In this document: positions 1-7,398 of the stretch, piece after piece
Position numbering within the stretch: the stretch's first letter is position 1
How the letters are laid out: each line of letters opens with the position of its first letter
Assembly: GCA_022072415.1 (NCBI GenBank)
Contig: JAJVHW010000067.1
Coordinates: forward strand, 1 to 44,840
DNA from: Planctomycetota bacterium
GTDB taxonomy: Bacteria; Planctomycetota; JAJSAM01; JAJVHW01
Length of the DNA stretch: 44,840 bases
Direction of reading: 5' to 3'
The notes under the pieces: generated by a model
Told to the model about the DNA's origin: nothing
What the model saw: the letters and a program-made list of their open reading frames with translations, nothing else
Databases searched by the model: none
Program-made: the position numbers and the translations under genes

Positions 1-36
1 GGGCGGCCGCGACCAGCGCCGCGGCGGTTGCGCCTC

Positions 37-1026
37 TCACCGCGCCGCGCCGACGCCGGACGTGCGCGGCGGCGCCGCCGGACGCACGGTGAACGCGTGC
101 GGGAAGTGCCGGCCGGGGCACTCGGTGCCCTTCACGTCGCCGTGCATCAGGATCTGCGACTCCGGGATCCCGCAGTGCGTCATCAGGAACGCGCAGAGGC
201 GCTCGAGGGAACGCATCTGGAGCGCGCTCGGCTTCGTGCGGTTGAAGTCGCCGACGAGCACGATCCCGATGCCGTGCTCGTTCATGTAATTCGACGGCCC
301 CGGCGTCTGCGCGTGCGCGCCGACGAGCTGCCGCTTCCAGCGGTAGCCGACTTCCACGTGCCCGTCGGGCGTGCCCGTGCCGTTCCCGATCACGAAGTCG
401 TAGCCGAGTCCGTCCCAGCCCTTGTCGCGGTGCCAGCGGTCGATCTGCGCGGCGCTGCCGAAGGCGCTCGCGGAGTGGTGGATCACGATGTGCTTCCACG
501 CGCGACGGAGCGGCACCGACCACGCGGTGCGCTCCGCGGGCGTGGGGTCGTTCTGCGACGGCTGCGGCGCGGGCTCCCCGGCGAGCACCGGCGGACGCGG
601 CGACGTGGAGGGCGGCGGAGGCGCGGGAATCCAGACCGGGGCAGAGCTCCCCGCCTGCGCCTCCTCCGCGGCGCCCTCGGACCACGCGGCGCGGATCGTC
701 CCCGCGTCGCGAGACGACACGAACACGTCGTCCTCGCGGAGCGACGCGCCGTCGGCGAGGTCCACCGTGCGGCCGCGGACGCTCGCGATCGCGGTGCCCG
801 CGAACACGAGGATCCGCGAGCCCGCCGGGGACTCGAGCGTCGCCTTGCCGCCCGCGACCGACGCGCGGAGCCCGAGCGACCGCGCGATCTCGGACGACGC
901 GACCCAGGGCGAGGGAGGGCGGACTTCGACATCCGTAGAAGCCGCGCCGGACGACGCGCACCCTGCCGCGAACGCGGCCGCCGCCAGCGCCGCGAACGCG
1001 ACGAGCGAGGAGCCGGGGACGCGCAT
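37..1026 (-). CDS. N-acetylmuramoyl-L-alanine amidase, lipoprotein
   Basis: This 329-residue protein is predicted to cleave the amide bond between muramic acid and the stem peptide of peptidoglycan. The ATG at 1026 was chosen because it gives a clean lipoprotein signal: MRVPG, a hydrophobic Ala-rich stretch, then lipobox AAGC with Cys23 as the lipidated residue. Residues 40-112 resemble a copper-amine-oxidase N-terminal-like domain (beta-rich, SSEIARSLGLRA), often found on envelope amidases. A Pro-rich linker (about 130-165) leads to an Amidase_2/PGRP fold, with IVIHHSA (His183-184), GAHA (His238) and the C-terminal MHGDVKGTECPG (His295, Cys303). These carry the expected zinc ligands and are characteristic of the family. 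It is transcribed away from the structured-RNA region. The family call is firm; attachment to the outer or inner membrane is inferred. Confidence 0.88.
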   Translation of the reverse strand: MRVPGSSLVAFAALAAAAFAAGCASSGAASTDVEVRPPSPWVASSEIARSLGLRASVAGGKATLESPAGSRILVFAGTAIASVRGRTVDLADGASLREDDVFVSSRDAGTIRAAWSEGAAEEAQAGSSAPVWIPAPPPPSTSPRPPVLAGEPAPQPSQNDPTPAERTAWSVPLRRAWKHIVIHHSASAFGSAAQIDRWHRDKGWDGLGYDFVIGNGTGTPDGHVEVGYRWKRQLVGAHAQTPGPSNYMNEHGIGIVLVGDFNRTKPSALQMRSLERLCAFLMTHCGIPESQILMHGDVKGTECPGRHFPHAFTVRPAAPPRTSGVGAAR

Positions 1027-1475
1027 GGGACCGCCTTCCGGCGACCGGCCTCCGCGGGGAACCGCGGGGACCGGGCGCACGCTGATCGAACGGGAGACAC
1101 GGAGATGGCCGACGGGACGGCCCTCAGAGCCATCCGTCCCGCCGGACCGCGGCAGGCACCATCCCTTGGGGACGTATGCCCGTGCCCCGCATTGTGTGGG
1201 AGCCCCGGGGCGTCCGTCAAGTGCCCGGACGCCGCCGCGGCGGGTGTGCCGCCGGCGACGCGGCGTCCCCGGCCGGGGCGACCGCATGTGAGCCCGCGGA
1301 TTTCCGCAGATTTCTTCCCGCTCGGCGCGGCCCGTCGGGACCGGGTCGGCTCCCGCCCCGGTGGAGAAACCCTCCGGACCCGTCACGCTCGCCGCGGGCG
1401 GTTCCCCACCGTCGGCACGGCTCTCACCGCTTCTCCACAGCGGCGGTGGAGAACATGTGTGCGTAATTCGGCCCC
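1027..1475. other. Intergenic region upstream of the structured RNA
   Basis: About 450 bases lie between the amidase start and the promoter at 1476. Open frames cross it on both strands, but none has a family signature, a ribosome binding site or a believable start, so I call no gene. The only structure I can defend is the set of TTCTCCAC-type octamers near the right end, listed separately. The amidase promoter must lie in this stretch on the minus strand, but I could not identify it. Confidence 0.5.
1431..1453. promoter_or_regulatory. Dyad TTCTCCAC-N7-GTGGAGAA, operator-like or DnaA-box-like
   Basis: TTCTCCAC (1431-1438) and GTGGAGAA (1446-1453) form a perfect 8-bp inverted repeat with a 7-base spacer, 22 bases upstream of the -35 element at 1476. 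A third copy, GGTGGAGAA, lies at 1360-1368. TTCTCCACA (1431-1439) differs at one position from the DnaA-box consensus TTATNCACA; the other two copies differ at two. Either a dimeric repressor or activator site or weak DnaA boxes would fit. Confidence 0.4.
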
Positions 1476-1503
1476 TTGAAACGTGTTGCGACGTCGCTAC
1501 GAT
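1476..1503 (+). promoter_or_regulatory. Sigma70-type promoter TTGAAA-16-TACGAT
   Basis: TTGAAA (1476-1481) and TACGAT (1498-1503) are separated by 16 bases, a near-consensus housekeeping promoter in otherwise very GC-rich DNA. The predicted start point, about 1510, falls directly before the 5' strand of the long-range helix that closes the structured RNA. That match is why I pair this promoter with the RNA. Confidence 0.6.
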
Positions 1504-1509
1504 GTGCCG

Positions 1510-2610
1510 CAGGTCGGTCGGGCGTGCCGGAGCATCCGAGACACCCCCGCTCGAGAGACGCAGTTCCTTGAAAACCCGGTGCCGGGAGCGCGACCGCGGG
1601 CGACCGCGGACGCAGGAGGGTTCATCCCCTCCGGCTTCCGGACTCTGCGGGGCGCGCCGGCGCTCTGCGGAGGGAGCACCGGGAGGCGCCGGAGGCGCCT
1701 CGAACGGTGCAGGTAAACCCCATGGGAGCCGCGGATCTCTCCGAGATCCGCAGGCCCGCGCGCCGAGAAGGACCTCGAGATGCCGCCCCGGGTGACCGCG
1801 CAAGCGGCGGCCCGTGAAGAAGCATGCGGAGGGACGTGCGAGGACGCCGGTCCTCAGCCGCGACGCGCGGGAGACGAGCTCCGGAGGGGGGACGCCCGAG
1901 GGCATGGACCGCGGCAGGCGTACGACGCAGCGGTCAGGACCAAGGCTCGTCCGGTCAGGCGTGGCTGCGTGGCTCTCCTCGTGTTCCTCAGAGCTCGGGG
2001 AGCAGACACTCGTGCCGCAATCGACCGGGGCTCGGCGGAAACGCCGGGCGGCCCGTCCGGACAGGTCTTCGAGGCGGAAGGAACCGGCCGTGGCGCGGCC
2101 TCCCGGGGAAACCCGGGCGGGCAGCGCGCGCAACAGGGAGCAACCCGCCGTGGGGGAGAGACACCCCGGGGGCGGAACGTGCCGGGGAGTGGCATCCCCG
2201 GGTGAAGCGGACCTCTGCGCGTACGTCACGGACGGGCCAGCGAGAACCCCAGGAGGGGAGTCCGGGCCGGCAGGCTCGGACGCCCCCGCGGTGGACGCCC
2301 CGAGAGGGGCCCAAGCCTGAGGGAGCCGTCCGCACCGCCGGGTGCGGACTGACCGGTCGGCGGAAGACCTCATGGTCGTCGAGACGACGCAGAGGGAGCG
2401 GCCAAGCCAACAGGCCGCTACGCCGGGCGGAGAGAGCTCCGGGAGGACGGGCAACCCATGGAGGGCAGGACGGAGGGCGGCGACGCTCTCCGGACGAGCC
2501 GCGGTCGGCGAGAGACCCTGAAGGGGCGATGGACGCACGGAACCTGCCCGACCGACTGACCGGCAGCTCAGGCCCGTCTCACCGCAAGGGAAGGCGGGCC
2601 TGTTCGATTC
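1510..2610 (+). ncRNA. Candidate large structured noncoding RNA, about 1.1 kb, unrecognised class
   Basis: No protein family is visible in any frame here, although GC richness keeps long frames open on both strands. Evidence for RNA: (1) GTCGGTCGGGC at 1513-1523 is exactly complementary to GCCCGACCGAC at 2546-2556, with G-U pairs extending both ends, so the first and last parts of the transcript can form a closing helix. A nested GTGC/GCAC pairing (1524-1527 with 2535-2538) fits beneath it. (2) Perfect local hairpins occur at 1731-1751 (9 bp), 1685-1699, 1796-1807 (GCAA loop), 2102-2117 (GAAA loop), 2182-2201, 2297-2310 (GAGA loop), 2328-2349 (9 bp) and 2398-2418. (3) A exceeds T about 3:1 by hand count over seven 60-base lines, as in RNAs whose loops are A-rich; flanking genes show no such bias. 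(4) A promoter sits just upstream and a terminator-like stem just downstream. I see no RNase P, tmRNA, SRP or rRNA core motifs. Confidence 0.6.
2569..2609 (+). terminator. Terminator-like hairpin at the end of the structured RNA
   Basis: CAGGCCCG (2569-2576) pairs with CGGGCCTG (2595-2602) across an 18-base loop and is followed by TTCGATT. The U-tract is weak, but the position fits: 12 bases after the closing helix of the RNA and before the -10-like element of the PTS gene. Confidence 0.4.
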
Positions 2611-2631
2611 CCGGCGGACGCCGGGGCGGGG

Positions 2632-2637
2632 TACAAA
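2632..2637 (+). promoter_or_regulatory. -10-like element TACAAA, leaderless start of the EIIA gene
   Basis: TACAAA ends 6 bases before the GTG at 2644, and no Shine-Dalgarno sequence is present. The same spacing recurs before several other genes in the window. No convincing -35 is seen. Confidence 0.35.
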
Positions 2638-2643
2638 GACGGC

Positions 2644-3114
2644 GTGAAGCTGAGCCAGCTCCTGCCGGCCGCGCAGATCCGCGTGCCCCTGCTCGCGGCG
2701 TCGAAGCCCGACGCGATCGCCGAGCTGCTGACGCTGCTGCCCCTCCGCGACGACGCGCAGCGGGCCGAGGTGCGCGTCGCCGTCCTCGCCCGCGAGAGCG
2801 AGCTCTCGACGGGCATCGGACGGGGAGTCGCCATCCCCCACGGGAAGACGGAGGCCGTCGGCCGCCACACGTGCGCGTTCGGCATCTCCGCGGCGCCGAT
2901 GGACTTCGGCGCGATCGACGGGAAGCCCTGCACGATCTTCTTCATGTGCGTCAGCAACCCGAAGGACGCGAACGAGCACGTCCGCGTGCTCCTCCAGGTG
3001 GCGCGCATCCTGAACAACCCGGCCGCCCGGGCCGCCCTCGAGGCCGCGCGCACGCCCGAGGCGGTGCGGCAGGTGTTCCTCGACGACGAAGCCCAGCAGG
3101 TGCCGCCGAGGTAG
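2644..3114 (+). CDS. PTS EIIA type-2 domain protein (PtsN/fructose-like)
   Basis: A 156-residue stand-alone EIIA domain (PTS_EIIA_2). The motif GVAIPHGKTE around residues 60-69 carries the histidine phosphorylated by HPr in this family, and the ELLTLLP / LLQVARILNNP segments fit the fold. No EIIB, EIIC, HPr or EI gene is nearby, so a regulatory role like that of PtsN (EIIA-Ntr) is more likely than sugar transport; that is inference. The start is a GTG placed 6 bases after a -10-like TACAAA, so the mRNA may be leaderless. The next gene follows after 47 bases that contain a GC-rich inverted repeat. The family call is secure; the partner and the regulated process are unknown. Confidence 0.85.
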   Translation: MKLSQLLPAAQIRVPLLAASKPDAIAELLTLLPLRDDAQRAEVRVAVLARESELSTGIGRGVAIPHGKTEAVGRHTCAFGISAAPMDFGAIDGKPCTIFFMCVSNPKDANEHVRVLLQVARILNNPAARAALEAARTPEAVRQVFLDDEAQQVPPR

Positions 3115-3148
3115 GAGAATCGCGAGCCGGGCCCGCCCGGCCCGGCGG

Positions 3149-3154
3149 TAGGCT
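3149..3154 (+). promoter_or_regulatory. -10-like element TAGGCT before the MoxR gene
   Basis: TAGGCT ends 7 bases before the ATG at 3162 and there is no ribosome binding site, which again suggests a leaderless transcript. Confidence 0.3.
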
Positions 3155-3161
3155 CGTCCCC

Positions 3162-4463
3162 ATGGCGACCCCCGCCTCCGAACTCCCCGAGGACCTGGAC
3201 CGCGCGGTCAGCGAGATCCGCGACGCGATCGCGTTCGTCGAGCGCCGCGCCGTCAACCGCTCGGACGTCGTGAAGAAGATCTTCTGCGCGCTCCTCACCC
3301 GCGAGCACGTGCTCCTCCAGGCGCGCACCGGCGTCGGCAAGTCGCTGCTCGCGAACCAGGTCTGGGGGATGTTCGAGGGCGCGCGGATCTTCCACATCCA
3401 GGCGAGCAAGGAGCAGCAGCCGGACAGCTACTTCGGCGCCCTGGACTTGGAGGAGCTGAAGAAGGGCCGCATCGTCCACAACACCGAGGGGTCGCTCGTC
3501 GAGAGCGAGTTCGCGTTCATCGACGAGATCTTCGACGCGAACGACTACACGCTGCGCGCGCTCCTCACCTGCCTGAACGAACGGCGGATGATCCGCGGCG
3601 TCCAGAGCAAGGCCGCGTCGATCCACACCGTGATCGCGGCCACGAACTACCTCCGCGTCACCGAGGTGACCGAGGCGGTCCTCGACCGCTTCCTCTACAA
3701 GGCCGTGATCGAGCCCGACCGCGAGCCGTTCTACATGTACCGGATCTCGCAGCAGTTCGTGCTCCACCGCGGCGGCGTGGCGCAGCCGCCGAAGCGGATC
3801 GCGTTCCAGTCGCTGAAGAAGGTGTCGAACGTCGTCCGCGGGCACGACCCGCAGGTCGCCGTCGCGGTCCCCCCGGAGATCATGTTCTTCGCGAACCTCG
3901 CGCTCCGCCACTATGAGGCCGCGCTCCGCCGCGCGCGCCGCGGGAAGCACGAGACGGGGCCGGACTTCTACATCTCGCCGCGCACGCAGGCGAAGGCGCT
4001 CGACGCGCTCCGCGCGATCGCCGTGATGAACCGGCGGCTCCACGTCACCATCGACGACGTCGGCAAGCTCCGCCTCATGCTCTGCACGGCCGGGCTCCGC
4101 GAGGAGTCGGAGGTCTGGGACAAGGCGTACGAGTCGCTCCGCAACCACTACGCGGCGTCGAACGCCTTCGACCAGCTCCACACGCTCCTCGAGCTCCAGG
4201 ACGTCCTCGACCGCATCCAGCTCGATCCGGAGCTCCGCGCGAGGCCGATCTCGGAGCTCGCGACGACCAAAGTGAAGCGCACCCTCGGCGAGTGGGCGCG
4301 GAAGACCCTGGGGCTCGCCACCGACGAGGCGGCGCACAACCAGCGGCTGCTCTCCGCCTACGTCGAGGCGGTGGAGCCGCTGACCGACGAGATCCGGCTG
4401 CTGAAGGCGCGGCTCCAGGACGAGATCGTCGCGATCTTCAAGTCCGACGAGCGGTTCCAGTGA
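3162..4463 (+). CDS. MoxR/RavA-type AAA+ ATPase
   Basis: A 433-residue AAA+ ATPase of the MoxR branch, close in layout to RavA. Walker A is ARTGVGKS (residues 54-61), Walker B is FAFIDEIF (Asp121-Glu122), a sensor-1-like IAATNY follows, and an arginine-rich VLDRFLYK comes after. The C-terminal part (about 330-433) is helical with charged repeats ending in DEIVAIFKSDERFQ. MoxR ATPases work with a von Willebrand factor A protein as chaperone-like remodellers of metal enzymes or envelope complexes, and exactly such a gene follows after four bases, indicating an operon. The ATG at 3162 is preferred over upstream in-frame codons because the family begins shortly before the Walker A region. The substrate cannot be told from sequence. 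Confidence 0.88.
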   Translation: MATPASELPEDLDRAVSEIRDAIAFVERRAVNRSDVVKKIFCALLTREHVLLQARTGVGKSLLANQVWGMFEGARIFHIQASKEQQPDSYFGALDLEELKKGRIVHNTEGSLVESEFAFIDEIFDANDYTLRALLTCLNERRMIRGVQSKAASIHTVIAATNYLRVTEVTEAVLDRFLYKAVIEPDREPFYMYRISQQFVLHRGGVAQPPKRIAFQSLKKVSNVVRGHDPQVAVAVPPEIMFFANLALRHYEAALRRARRGKHETGPDFYISPRTQAKALDALRAIAVMNRRLHVTIDDVGKLRLMLCTAGLREESEVWDKAYESLRNHYAASNAFDQLHTLLELQDVLDRIQLDPELRARPISELATTKVKRTLGEWARKTLGLATDEAAHNQRLLSAYVEAVEPLTDEIRLLKARLQDEIVAIFKSDERFQ

Positions 4464-4467
4464 CGGC

Positions 4468-6042
4468 ATGGAGACCCCGGCGCCCCTGCTGACGGACGCA
4501 CCCGCCGGGGCGGCGGATCCGGACGCGGGAGACGCCGGCCGCTACGCCGCGTTCCTCGAGGAGATGGACGAGCTCGGCCTCCTCTCCGACCTCGAGGAGG
4601 AGCTCCCGCCGGACGTGAGCGCGATGTTCGAGATCGGCCGCGTCCTCGCCGACCCCGCGTCGAAGCTCGGCCGCGCCGTCGGCCCGGCCCTCGAGCTCCG
4701 GCGCGCCGACACGCCGGAGGCCGAGGACGAGGAGGAGCAGCCGAACGAGAGCCGCGTGCAGGTCCCCGCCGCGGAGGAGTACGAGGCGGAGTTCATCCGC
4801 ACGTGGAGCGACGTGCAGCACGTCTACGCGTGGCAGTGGCTCCTCCCGGAGGAGGAGTTCATGCGCCGCCTCGGCGAGCGGCGGCTCCTCCTCCCGCTCG
4901 CGAAGGCGCCGCGGATCCGCGCGATCGAGGACGGCGGCGACGGCTTCGCGCCGTCCCCCACGAAGCAGAAGGCCTACGTGCTCTTCGACACGTCCGCGTC
5001 GATGTCGCTCCGCCACCGCTTCTCGCTGGCGAAGGCCGTGGCGCTCCGGTTCCTCCGCGAGAACCGCCGCGAGCTCGGCGAGGTGTGGTTCCGCACGTTC
5101 GACGTGGACGTGGGCCCCCTCGAGGAGGCGCGCGACCGCGCGAGCTACGACGCGCTCCTCCGCCGCGTCGCCCGGCGCAGGACGCTCGGGAACGGCACGT
5201 GCCTCGAGAAGGCGGTGCTCGCCGCGTGCCGCGACATCCGCGAGCGGAAGGGGCTCGCGGGCGCGGAGATCCTGATCGTGACCGACGGCGCGGCGCACCT
5301 CGACGAGCGCGCCGTCGCGGAGGCGCTCGGCGGCGACATCGAGCTCCACTGCGTGAAGATCGGCACGGCCGACGTTTACGCCACCGACCAGTGGGTCGAG
5401 GACCAGCTCGAGTTCGGGAAGCGCGACGACACGCGCCGCGAGCAGCGCATCCTCCAGATCCGCGAGCGGCGGGACCGCCTCCGCCGCGCGCTCGCGGACG
5501 CCCAGGACCCGTCCGTCCGCCGCGGCATCCAGAAGGGGCTCGACGAATGCGCCTCGGAGCTCGCCGCGATCGGCGAGGAGCTCCGCGGCGAGTACGGGCA
5601 CGAGATCGAGCGCCTCACCCACGTCTACGTGCAGGTGCCCGACATCGATCCGGCCGTGTTCGCGCTCACTCCCGGGCAGATCGAGTCCCTCGAGCGCCTC
5701 GCGCGCGAGCTCCTCATGCGCCTCGACGCGTCCCCGGTGCCCACGCCGACGATGAAGGACGCCGCGCTCCTCCTCTCCCACACCGCGCTCCTCGCCGCGG
5801 AGCAGTCCGACCCCGCCCTCCGCGACCGCCTCGAGGCCGTCCGCTCCGCGCTCGAGCGCCGCCTCGCCGCCGCCATCGAGCACCACGAGTCCCGCGTCCT
5901 CGACGCCGGCTACCTCACGCCGCAGGACCAGCGCGACCTGCGCATCCTGCTCCGCCGCGGCACCACGCGCTACTCGTCCCTCTGGCTCGCGCTGCTGCGC
6001 TACTTCTACTCGTTCGTGTCGAGGATCGGAGGCAGGGGCTGA
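4468..6042 (+). CDS. von Willebrand factor A domain protein, ViaA-like partner of the MoxR ATPase
   Basis: A 524-residue cytoplasmic protein with no signal peptide. The N-terminal third is acidic (EDEEEQ at about 87-91). A VWA domain begins near residue 168: YVLFDTSASMS holds the metal-binding MIDAS motif DTSAS (174-178), followed by NGTCLEKA and the LIVTDGAAH strand. A charged helical region (about 310-375) and an Arg/Leu-rich C-terminus follow. Together with the upstream ATPase, which ends four bases before this ATG, it forms a MoxR-VWA pair like RavA-ViaA. In such pairs the VWA protein recruits the client and stimulates the ATPase. The last ORF codons run into the lower-GC island. The pairing is secure; the client is unknown. 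Confidence 0.85.
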   Translation: METPAPLLTDAPAGAADPDAGDAGRYAAFLEEMDELGLLSDLEEELPPDVSAMFEIGRVLADPASKLGRAVGPALELRRADTPEAEDEEEQPNESRVQVPAAEEYEAEFIRTWSDVQHVYAWQWLLPEEEFMRRLGERRLLLPLAKAPRIRAIEDGGDGFAPSPTKQKAYVLFDTSASMSLRHRFSLAKAVALRFLRENRRELGEVWFRTFDVDVGPLEEARDRASYDALLRRVARRRTLGNGTCLEKAVLAACRDIRERKGLAGAEILIVTDGAAHLDERAVAEALGGDIELHCVKIGTADVYATDQWVEDQLEFGKRDDTRREQRILQIRERRDRLRRALADAQDPSVRRGIQKGLDECASELAAIGEELRGEYGHEIERLTHVYVQVPDIDPAVFALTPGQIESLERLARELLMRLDASPVPTPTMKDAALLLSHTALLAAEQSDPALRDRLEAVRSALERRLAAAIEHHESRVLDAGYLTPQDQRDLRILLRRGTTRYSSLWLALLRYFYSFVSRIGGRG

Positions 6043-6135
6043 TGGTCTTCGACACGCTGCTCTGACACCGGGACCGGCGCGGATACTCCCTGAGTGCACA
6101 GCAGTATTGCATCGCCGTCGATCTCGCTAGGGCTG

Positions 6136-6141
6136 TATCCT
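6136..6141 (+). promoter_or_regulatory. -10-like element TATCCT before the OLD-type ATPase gene
   Basis: TATCCT ends 6 bases before the GTG at 6148. This is the same geometry as before the EIIA, amino-acid binding protein, cytochrome, carbamoyltransferase and glutamine amidotransferase genes. It is the main reason for choosing 6148 as the start of the ATPase. Confidence 0.35.
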
Positions 6142-6147
6142 CGCCTT

Positions 6148-7398
6148 GTGCAGACGACGGCTCGGCTGACCTCGCTACGCATCCGCAACGTGCGGTCATT
6201 CGATTCGCTCGATCTGGACCTCGGGTCGCTGACCGTCCTGATCGGCGAGAATGGTACAGGAAAGAGTTCCATTGCGGAGTGCGTCGAGATTCTCCGGCGA
6301 ACTCGTGGAACGGAGTTCTTCACGGAGTGGCTCACGCTGTTTGGTGGAATCGACGGACTCGCCCGAGATCGGGCGAAGCCACTGACACTCGGGTGTCGGC
6401 TGGAAGTCGCACCGGCGGAGAGCTCGGTCAAGGAGTGGCTCGACTACGAAATCTGCATCGGGCCTGGCGGAATCGCTTCCGAACGGGCGCACATGTCTCC
6501 GCGACCGGGCCATGCTCGTCCGCTGATTCTCTTCGAACGCACGGGCGTTGCCCTTCGCGTGTACACGCGGATCGGCGACGAGTCTGGCCTACAGGTCATT
6601 GGGATCTCGCCAGATCGGACCGCTCTGTCGACGGTTGGCTATCCGCCTGGGCACCCCTCGGTGAGAGCTCTGCAGGACTCGTTGGCTGGCCTCCAGGTGC
6701 ACGTCCCGCCAGAGGGGGCTCCATGGTGGGCGGCCGCTGGCTCCGCCAGATCCGCCGGCGTGCGTGGTCTCTCTCCGATCGCACCAGCGAGTCAACTCGC
6801 GCGCTTCGCCGAGAACCTGCCGAACGTGTACCATGCACTTCGGAACGAGACCGCCAACGAGGCGGCTTGGGCAGCGCTCATGGACTGGGTGCGACTTGGG
6901 CTTGGAGAGGACATCGAATCCGTCAGTGCACCCGCGGCCGGGCCACAGGGGCTGCTAGACCTGCGCGTCAAGCGACGGGGTCGCGATTCCGCCGTACCCG
7001 CGCGCTGGCTCAGCGCCGGGGAACTCCACTACTTGGCGATCGTTGCCCTGACGCACCTCCCGAGCGCCGCACCGCTCGTCGTCTACGACGAGCCCGAGGT
7101 TCATATGCATCCGCAGCTCCAACTGCGGGTTGCAGGCCTGTTCGCGCGCCTTTCAGAGCGAGTCCCGGTCCTCATCGCGACGCACTCACGACGGCTGCTA
7201 GACGGCCTGCCGTCGCCAGAGAGATCGGTCCGGGTACTTCAGCGCGGGGATGCCGGAACGACCTCCGCTCTACGCCTCGACGCCCGGGCACTTGCAGCAT
7301 GGTGTTCGTCGTATGAGGTTTCTGGCCTAGGCGAGGCGCTCGACCGCGGGCTGGAGCGGATGGTTGTGAGTGACGCTCCGCATAGCGGAATACAATGA
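6148..7398 (+). CDS. OLD/AAA_21-type ATPase of a putative two-gene defence module
   Basis: A 416-residue ABC-type ATPase without a long coiled coil. It begins with TSLRIRNVRSFDSLDLDLG, the usual first strands of OLD/RecF-like ATPases. Walker A is GENGTGKS (33-40), the signature-like LSAGE lies at 288-292, Walker B is VVYDEPEVHMHP (from 311) and the H-loop is ATHS (344-347). DEPEVHMHP is typical of AAA_15/AAA_21 proteins found in defence systems such as Septu, PARIS and retron-linked OLD proteins. No TOPRIM domain is fused to it; the next gene overlaps its stop by four bases (ATGA) and may supply the effector. A longer GTG start at 6094 is possible. GC is about 57% in places, against roughly 70% or more around it, so the pair was probably acquired horizontally. 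The ATPase family is firm; a defence role is inferred. Confidence 0.8.
   Translation: MQTTARLTSLRIRNVRSFDSLDLDLGSLTVLIGENGTGKSSIAECVEILRRTRGTEFFTEWLTLFGGIDGLARDRAKPLTLGCRLEVAPAESSVKEWLDYEICIGPGGIASERAHMSPRPGHARPLILFERTGVALRVYTRIGDESGLQVIGISPDRTALSTVGYPPGHPSVRALQDSLAGLQVHVPPEGAPWWAAAGSARSAGVRGLSPIAPASQLARFAENLPNVYHALRNETANEAAWAALMDWVRLGLGEDIESVSAPAAGPQGLLDLRVKRRGRDSAVPARWLSAGELHYLAIVALTHLPSAAPLVVYDEPEVHMHPQLQLRVAGLFARLSERVPVLIATHSRRLLDGLPSPERSVRVLQRGDAGTTSALRLDARALAAWCSSYEVSGLGEALDRGLERMVVSDAPHSGIQ

Noticed and set aside
2321-2358. Group II intron domain V-like hairpin (GAGCCGTCCGC...)
   Set aside because: The lower stem does not pair as required, the catalytic AGC/bulge arrangement is absent, and no reverse transcriptase is nearby. 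It is kept only as a hairpin within the RNA.
1700-2620. Possible RNase P, tmRNA or SRP RNA
   Set aside because: A few strings look similar (GGTAAACCCC at 1712, GTCCGGGC at 2260, GGAAGGA at 2080, TTCGATTC at 2603), but they are not in the right order or spacing, and the paired P4 and T-arm partners are missing.
37-4463. Very long open frames across 1-3 kb on both strands (nearly 1,000 codons on the minus strand)
   Set aside because: In DNA this GC-rich, stop codons are rare by chance. The sequences are Arg/Gly/Pro-rich without family motifs, and only the ends of the frames correspond to real genes (amidase, MoxR).
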